A DNA stretch of 64,000 bases from Aliivibrio fischeri (GTDB taxonomy: Bacteria > Pseudomonadota > Gammaproteobacteria > Enterobacterales > Vibrionaceae): positions 62,001 to 126,000 of the forward strand of contig CP160629.1 of assembly GCA_038993745.2 (NCBI GenBank), in the 5' to 3' direction. Positions 58,971 through 64,000 of this stretch are shown here, piece by piece. The notes beneath the pieces were generated by a model. It searched no databases, was not told the DNA's origin, and saw only the letters and a list, made by a program, of their open reading frames with translations. How positions within the stretch are numbered: position 1 is the stretch's first letter; every line of letters starts with the position of its first letter. The translations under genes were made by a program, and so were the position numbers.

Positions 58971-59222
58971 AATTTTAATTCTTGAGATAGGTTGGAGGGA
59001 CTAGGTTCTAGGGACGAGAAAGAGGTAGTCAAAATGGAACTAGAAACTATACGCTAGCGCTAGCTAGAGACGATAAGAGCATTATATGACTAAAGTTGAA
59101 CGTCATTCTTAAATAGGTAATGCTTTTGATTTTATAGTTTCTAGAGCGAAGCGTTCTAGTTAGCGTAGCGTATAGATCTAACTAAAAGGACGAGGTCCGT
59201 ACTCGAACCTCGTCCCTCGCAT
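58971..59222. repeat. Non-coding repeat DNA between spoT and trmH
   Basis: Contains palindromic element copy D (59038-59175) and the AGGACGAGGTCCGTACTC motif (59187-59204) immediately downstream of spoT. These insertions split the normally tight spoT-trmH spacing. Confidence 0.75.
59038..59175. repeat. 138-bp palindromic intergenic element, copy D
   Basis: Left arm aactagaaactatacgctag, right arm ctagttagcgtagcgtatag, with the inner palindrome ttctagagcgaagcgttcta. Its last 50 bp are nearly identical to those of copy A (31883-32019). Confidence 0.8.
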
Positions 59223-61346
59223 CTAGTTCTTATGTCTACGTACTTTAAGTGCGTGTGGCATAACACGGATACGACGCATTATTTCAGCTAAATGCTTACG
59301 ATCTTTTACCGTAAGTTCGATGGTTACTGTATATAAGCGTCCATCTTTTTCTTCTGTTGAAATACCACGGATATTTGATCCTGTACCTGCAATCACATTC
59401 GCCAAATCAGCTAATGCACCTTGGTGGTTTTGGATATCAATATCTAATGCCGTATCAAATTCTTGATCGAATTCATCAGCCCATTCAACGCCCATGTACT
59501 TATCAAGTTCTTTTTGATAACCACGAACATTTGCACACTCTTCCATATGAACCACAAGGCCACGGCCAGGACTTACGTGAGCAATAATGTGATCACCCGG
59601 AATAGGGCGACAACAGTTTGCAAATGTCAGTAAGATGCCATCAGCACCACGGATTGGTAGTTTTTTACCAGTGGTGGTTTCAATGTTTGAGGTTTGTTCC
59701 GTTAATTCATCAGCAGAGCCTAATAGGCGACGAGCAATAACAATACTCATCAACTCACCTAAGCCGATAGCGGCCAGTAAGTCATCCAGTTCTGCTAATT
59801 TAAGATCAGATAAAACGTGATCAATATTCTCTTGAGAGATATCGTCTAGTGATACGTTATGACCTAAAGCGTGATTCAATAGGCGACGACCTAATACTAC
59901 AGAATCTTCTCTACGCATGGTTTTTAGCACTTGGCGGATCTTCGTACGTGCTTTTGATGTCACTACGTAGTTCAGCCATGCTGCATTTGGACGAGCACCT
60001 GGAGCACTGATGATTTCAACCGTTTGACCATTTTTAAGTGGTTTACTTAGTGGGTAAGGTTGACGGTTAACACGTGAACCAACACAACTGTTACCAACAT
60101 CAGAGTGAACGGCGTAAGCAAAATCTACAGCCGTTGCGCCAACAGGCAGTTCAAAAATACGGCCTTTTGGAGTGAAAACGTAAATTTCGTTCGGGAAGAG
60201 ATCCGATTTTACGTTTTCAATAAATTCAAATGAGCTACCTGCACTTTGTTGAAGTTCAAGTAAGCTTTGCATCCAGCGTTGTGCTCGGATTTGAGCCGTC
60301 GTGCTAGAGTTATCGCCTTCTTTGTACGACCAATGTGCAGCAACACCTTTGTTCGCCATTTGCTCCATATCTTCAGTACGAATTTGTACTTCAACAGGAA
60401 CACCGTGAGGGCCAACCATAGAGGTATGAAGCGATTGGTAGCCATTGGCTTTTGGTACAGCAATATAGTCTTTAATACGACCCGGACGAGGTTTGTAAAT
60501 GCTGTGAACTTGGCCTAATGCTCGATAACAAGTATCGACATTATCGGTAATTACTCGGAACGCATAGATATCCATAATGGTATGGAAACGCTGTTCTTTA
60601 TTTTTCATTTTATTGTAAATAGCGAACAGGTTTTTCTCTCTACCAATCACTCGACCTGTGATGCCAGCTTCAGCAATACGGCCTTCAATTTCTGAGTGAA
60701 TTTTTTGGATCATCTCTTTACGGTTACCACGAGCTGACTTCACCACTTCTTTTAATACGCGATAGCGATTAGGGTAAAGGGCTTCAAAACCTAACTCTTC
60801 AAGTTCAGTTTTAATATTGTGGATACCAAGGCGATGCGCCAAAGGAGAGAAGATTTCTAAAGTTTCACGAGCAATGCGGCGACGTTTATCAGGGCGTAAA
60901 GCACCCAACGTGCGCATGTTATGAGTTCGGTCAGCAAGTTTGATCAATATAACGCGGATGTCTTGCACCATCGCCATGACCATTTTTCGGAAGTTTTCAG
61001 CCTGTGCTTCTTTTTTATCGCGGAACTTAAGTTTGTCCAGCTTAGAAACACCATCCACTAATTCGGCAACCGTATCACCAAACTGCTCTGCGAGCTCTTC
61101 TTTGCTAACTTCTGTGTCTTCAATAACATCATGAAGCAGCGCAGCCATCAGCGTTTTGTGGTCGAGCTTCATTTCTGCAAGGATTCGAGCCACAGCTACT
61201 GGGTGGATGATATAAGGTTCGCCACTTGAGCGAGTTTGCCCTTCATGGGCTTCTTTTGCTACCAGATAAGATCGACGAAGAGCCTCAATGTGAGGCTCTG
61301 GCAGGTAATCTTTGGCAACATCTTTCAGGCTATCGAATAAATCCAA
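59223..61346 (-). CDS. spoT: Bifunctional (p)ppGpp synthetase/hydrolase SpoT
   Basis: 707 residues: HD hydrolase (HDVIEDTEV, LADRTHNMRTL), synthetase domain (YAFRVITDNVDTCY, GRIKDYIAVPKANGYQSLHTS), TGS (IYVFTPKGRIFELPVGATAVDFAYAVH split), Cys-containing region (ANCCRPIPGD) and ACT domain (LADLANVIAGTGSNIRGIS). Sets the alarmone level in response to starvation. It lies in the gmk-rpoZ-spoT-trmH run as in E. coli. Confidence 0.97.
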   Translation of the reverse strand: MDLFDSLKDVAKDYLPEPHIEALRRSYLVAKEAHEGQTRSSGEPYIIHPVAVARILAEMKLDHKTLMAALLHDVIEDTEVSKEELAEQFGDTVAELVDGVSKLDKLKFRDKKEAQAENFRKMVMAMVQDIRVILIKLADRTHNMRTLGALRPDKRRRIARETLEIFSPLAHRLGIHNIKTELEELGFEALYPNRYRVLKEVVKSARGNRKEMIQKIHSEIEGRIAEAGITGRVIGREKNLFAIYNKMKNKEQRFHTIMDIYAFRVITDNVDTCYRALGQVHSIYKPRPGRIKDYIAVPKANGYQSLHTSMVGPHGVPVEVQIRTEDMEQMANKGVAAHWSYKEGDNSSTTAQIRAQRWMQSLLELQQSAGSSFEFIENVKSDLFPNEIYVFTPKGRIFELPVGATAVDFAYAVHSDVGNSCVGSRVNRQPYPLSKPLKNGQTVEIISAPGARPNAAWLNYVVTSKARTKIRQVLKTMRREDSVVLGRRLLNHALGHNVSLDDISQENIDHVLSDLKLAELDDLLAAIGLGELMSIVIARRLLGSADELTEQTSNIETTTGKKLPIRGADGILLTFANCCRPIPGDHIIAHVSPGRGLVVHMEECANVRGYQKELDKYMGVEWADEFDQEFDTALDIDIQNHQGALADLANVIAGTGSNIRGISTEEKDGRLYTVTIELTVKDRKHLAEIMRRIRVMPHALKVRRHKN

Positions 61347-61397
61347 ATTTCGCCCCGTCAGGTTTGCTGTTTTACAATCTACAAGAGATTATAAAGA

Positions 61398-61670
61398 TTA
61401 ACGATTGTGTGTGATTGAGCTTACTGCTGCTAATTCAGCTGCGTCTTGCTCTTGTTGCTCTTGGCGCTCACGAGCATCTAGTAATTCTTTAGTGATCAGG
61501 CCTTCTTCAATTTCACGAAGAGCGATAACAGTTGTTTTATCGTTCTCTTCAGGCACTAGCGCATCTTTACCACCAGTTTGCATTTGACGTGCGCGACGAG
61601 AAGAAATAAGTACTAGATCGAAACGGTTGCCGATTTTCTCAACTGCGTCTTGAACGGTTACACGTGCCAT
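61398..61670 (-). CDS. rpoZ: RNA polymerase omega subunit
   Basis: 90 residues (E. coli 91). [31 protein letters not shown] matches omega nearly exactly (shown in part: [20 protein letters not shown]). Omega helps assemble RNA polymerase and forms one ppGpp-binding site, a functional tie to spoT 51 bp downstream. Confidence 0.97.
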   Translation of the reverse strand: MARVTVQDAVEKIGNRFDLVLISSRRARQMQTGGKDALVPEENDKTTVIALREIEEGLITKELLDARERQEQQEQDAAELAAVSSITHNR

Positions 61671-61778
61671 GAGGACTCCAATTTATTAACAAAAATAGTT
61701 ATATGATGAGAAAGTATACAAGTAACCCGTATAAGTTTCTAGCTAGGGTTACAAGATACTCGTAGAAATATGAAGAAA

Positions 61779-62420
<642 letters not shown>

Positions 62421-62630
62421 TTATGGCATTTCTCTTAATATACCATTTTTTTAGATATTGAGAGGAAATGCGAAGCATAGAAAATTGGGTGGCGAAGAAT
62501 AGCACAATCAAGAATCAATTTGAATGAAAGAAATACGCTAATTCAAATAATAATTTTGTGTTAAATCGAGTTGGCACTATCATTAAGGCTTAATTAATCC
62601 TCAACCTTAATAATAGTGGATATTTTAGTT

Positions 62631-63056
62631 ATGCCTTCTCATCTGCCGAAATCATTTAGTAAACCGTTTTTAAAAGTCTTTCATATTTTAGAAGCCATAT
62701 TATTGGTTGCTATCACGCTAGCTACCTTATTTGCGATGGTGAACGAATTCATTCATGTTTTTGTCGAACAGCAAATTCAATTAACAGACATCCTTTTAAT
62801 GTTTATCTACCTTGAAGTGTTAGCCATGGTGCAGCAGTTCGTGATGAACGGTAAAATCCCGGTTCGTTATCCTATCTACATCGCTATGATGGCCATTGCT
62901 CGTTACATTACATTAGGAATGAAAGAGATTGATGCAACCTTGGTGGTTTGGTTAGCGTTAGCCGCATTCATTCTTGCCGCTGCGACGTTATTGATCCGTG
63001 TTGGGCACCATTACTGGCCATATGAAATAAACGAAAACAAACATTATGATGAGTAG
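62631..63056 (+). CDS. psiE: PsiE family phosphate-starvation-inducible membrane protein
   Basis: 141 residues with four membrane helices (ILEAILLVAITLATLFAMV; ILLMFIYLEVLAMVQQFV; YPIYIAMMAIARYITLG; LVVWLALAAFILAAATLLI). Matches the PsiE family pattern (LEVLAMVQQF, RYPIYIAM, KEIDATLVV). Function unknown; no PHO box was recognised. ATG at 62631 is preferred to an in-frame GTG at 62616. Confidence 0.87.
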   Translation: MPSHLPKSFSKPFLKVFHILEAILLVAITLATLFAMVNEFIHVFVEQQIQLTDILLMFIYLEVLAMVQQFVMNGKIPVRYPIYIAMMAIARYITLGMKEIDATLVVWLALAAFILAAATLLIRVGHHYWPYEINENKHYDE

Positions 63057-63086
63057 CCTTAACGCTATTTTTTATTGGTAATAATA

Positions 63087-63123
63087 AAGCGCCCCTGTAG
63101 TGATTAACTACAGGGGCGTTTTA
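63087..63123 (+). terminator. Terminator after psiE
   Basis: Stem aaagcgcccctgtagt / actacaggggcgtttt with a 5-base loop. Confidence 0.85.
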
Positions 63124-63252
63124 ATAACGCATTGATGAAAATAACCGTGCTTTTTTGCTGTAAGGATTGTGTAAAAAAACGTAATGCTTATTGTGAAGTG
63201 AGTCGTATGCCGTTATCTTCATTCTTGTATTTATGTCTAACGAGATATTGTG

Positions 63253-63633
63253 ATGCTAATTAGAAAGATAGCCACAATTTGTATTTTAATGGCGACACTA
63301 TTAGTTTTAACGCTATATAGTGCGACATCTCGTGTAGAAAATTTACCAACTCAGTTCTCTGATAATCACGCTGTGGTTGAAATTAGTCATGTTGATTTTT
63401 GTAATCTAGATCTTGGTGATATTCAATCATCAGCAGAGTCGGGGTGTTGTGATCCCGGAGGCTCTTGTTTTGAAAAGCAATGTTGTTCTCATGGGCATGC
63501 ATCAAGCAGCAGTCTGGTGAGTAATTCACTGTTTGTTAATATAACGCCTTATCATTTTGTATCAGCTCCTATGGTATCTACTACCTACTTAAGTGCTGAT
63601 CTCGGTTATCTTTACCGACCTCCAATCAGTTAA
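63253..63633 (+). CDS. Small membrane-anchored Cys-rich protein of unknown function
   Basis: 126 residues. The N-terminal hydrophobic helix (ICILMATLLVLTLYSA) is an anchor or uncleaved signal. The centre has a dense Cys/His cluster (SGCCDPGGSCFEKQCCSHGHAS: Cys pairs plus two His), suggesting metal binding or disulfides outside the membrane. No known family is recognised. GTG one codon upstream is possible; ATG at 63253 is taken. A terminator follows, so it is a single-gene unit. Confidence 0.65.
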   Translation: MLIRKIATICILMATLLVLTLYSATSRVENLPTQFSDNHAVVEISHVDFCNLDLGDIQSSAESGCCDPGGSCFEKQCCSHGHASSSSLVSNSLFVNITPYHFVSAPMVSTTYLSADLGYLYRPPIS

Positions 63634-63674
63634 TTCCTATCTCGTGACGATTTTGTCACACCACAATTATATCT

Positions 63675-63701
63675 ATGCGTGAATACACGCGTGCTTTTTT
63701 G
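63675..63701 (+). terminator. Terminator after the Cys-rich protein gene
   Basis: Stem GCGTG / CACGC with loop aata, then gtgctttttt. Confidence 0.65.
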
Positions 63702-63705
63702 TCAT

Positions 63706-63745
63706 GCAGGTACATCAATTCGTTGATGGATTTACCTCGCTTTTT
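63706..63745 (+). terminator. UUCG-capped hairpin with T run, terminator or attenuator
   Basis: GCAGGTA (63706-63712) pairs with TACCTcGC (63733-63740), enclosing ATCAA-TTCG-TTGAT, a very stable UUCG-loop stem; TTTTT follows. It is the second terminator-like hairpin within 70 bp, just ahead of the EamA gene. Confidence 0.6.
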
Positions 63746-63760
63746 GATAGGGATCTGAAA

Positions 63761-63871
63761 ATGTCTTTTAGATTTATTAATTACGTATTTTTCTATTTAA
63801 CTCAATACGTTTGCTTCTCATGTAATCATTCTATTCGCTCTGTATGTAAAGAAGGAGCGCATTATGAATAA
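63761..63871 (+). CDS. Possible 36-residue leader ORF overlapping the EamA start
   Basis: ATG at 63761 opens [20 protein letters not shown] and ends at a TAA that overlaps the EamA ATG by 8 bp; GGGAT lies 6 bp before it. It could be a coupled leader peptide, or chance. Low confidence. Confidence 0.3.
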   Translation: MSFRFINYVFFYLTQYVCFSCNHSIRSVCKEGAHYE

Positions 63872-64000
63872 GAAATATTTACCCGCATTATTGTTTGTTT
63901 CAGTGTGTTTAATTTGGGGAACAACTTGGCTTGCAATGGAGTTTGCCGTTCAGACGATTCCTCCAATCTTTGCGACTGGTTTGCGTTTTTTAATCGCTTC
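63864..64000 (+). CDS. EamA family drug/metabolite transporter (5-prime part only)
   Basis: The first 45 residues ([20 protein letters not shown], then [22 protein letters not shown]) match the first helices of EamA-domain exporters (YedA/RhtA-like). The rest is outside the window. GAAGGAG precedes the start by 7 bp. Substrate unknown. Confidence 0.88.
   Translation, partial: MNKKYLPALLFVSVCLIWGTTWLAMEFAVQTIPPIFATGLRFLIA

Overview
The window looks like part of the main chromosome of a vibrio, most probably an Aliivibrio (Vibrio fischeri / A. salmonicida group). Four things point there. The DNA is AT-rich. The housekeeping gene order is Vibrionaceae-like (rhlB/trxA-rho-ubiD-fre-hemYXDC/cyaA-uvrD; polA-spf-engB; glnGLA/typA-yihY-dtd; gmk-rpoZ-spoT-trmH). 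ryhB lies beside polA. A second small-RNA-like locus follows Spot 42, as I recall being described for Aliivibrio. The genus call is inference from gene order and protein similarity; no 16S gene is present.

Layout. 0-11.2 kb: rhlB (cut by the window edge) divergent from trxA, then rho, an exported helical protein, a ubiD with a duplicated C-terminal part, a small ferredoxin, fre, and the convergent haem operon hemCDXY. 11.5-20 kb: cyaA (TTG start, conserved CRP site), uvrD, a previously hidden 55-residue zinc-ribbon gene, rarD, recQ and its small partner. 20-27.3 kb: glpT, the preQ0/preQ1 transporter yhhQ behind a preQ1-I-type riboswitch, the Fur-controlled sRNA ryhB, polA, Spot 42, a second sRNA-like locus, and engB. 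27.5-31.5 kb: cytochrome c4, a methyltransferase, yihI, a DUF2489 protein and hemN. 32-41.2 kb: asnC, rsmJ/uspA, ftnA, uspB, yhiN, a FIST-GGDEF-EAL protein, a DTW-domain protein, a lipoprotein and eda. 41.2-47.7 kb: two paralogous membrane dCACHE-HAMP-GGDEF-EAL proteins either side of add. 47.8-55 kb: the nitrogen regulon glnA-(DUF4124)-glnL-glnG with sigma-54 and NtrC sites, divergent from typA. 55-64 kb: a MITE-like element, yihY-dtd, a GNAT/thioesterase fusion, the gmk-rpoZ-spoT-trmH operon, psiE, a Cys-rich small protein and the start of an EamA transporter.

Themes. Haem synthesis (hemCDXY, hemN) sits with iron control (ryhB, ftnA). Carbon control is represented by cyaA and Spot 42, whose level is set by cAMP-CRP in relatives. 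Nitrogen control is complete, including a perfect NtrC palindrome in front of glnL. Three genes carry c-di-GMP domains.

Two features stand out. First, five genes (rarD, glpT, yhhQ, yhiN, FIST-GGDEF-EAL) carry six single-base deletions; each restores a normal-length protein when one base is added back, and almost all lie in homopolymers. This looks more like consensus sequencing error than real decay. Second, four intergenic gaps (31.5-32.0, 56.6-57.0, 57.9-58.3 and 59.0-59.2 kb) are filled with mosaics of palindromic repeats of at least three families. No tRNA, rRNA, CRISPR array, prophage or complete insertion sequence was seen.
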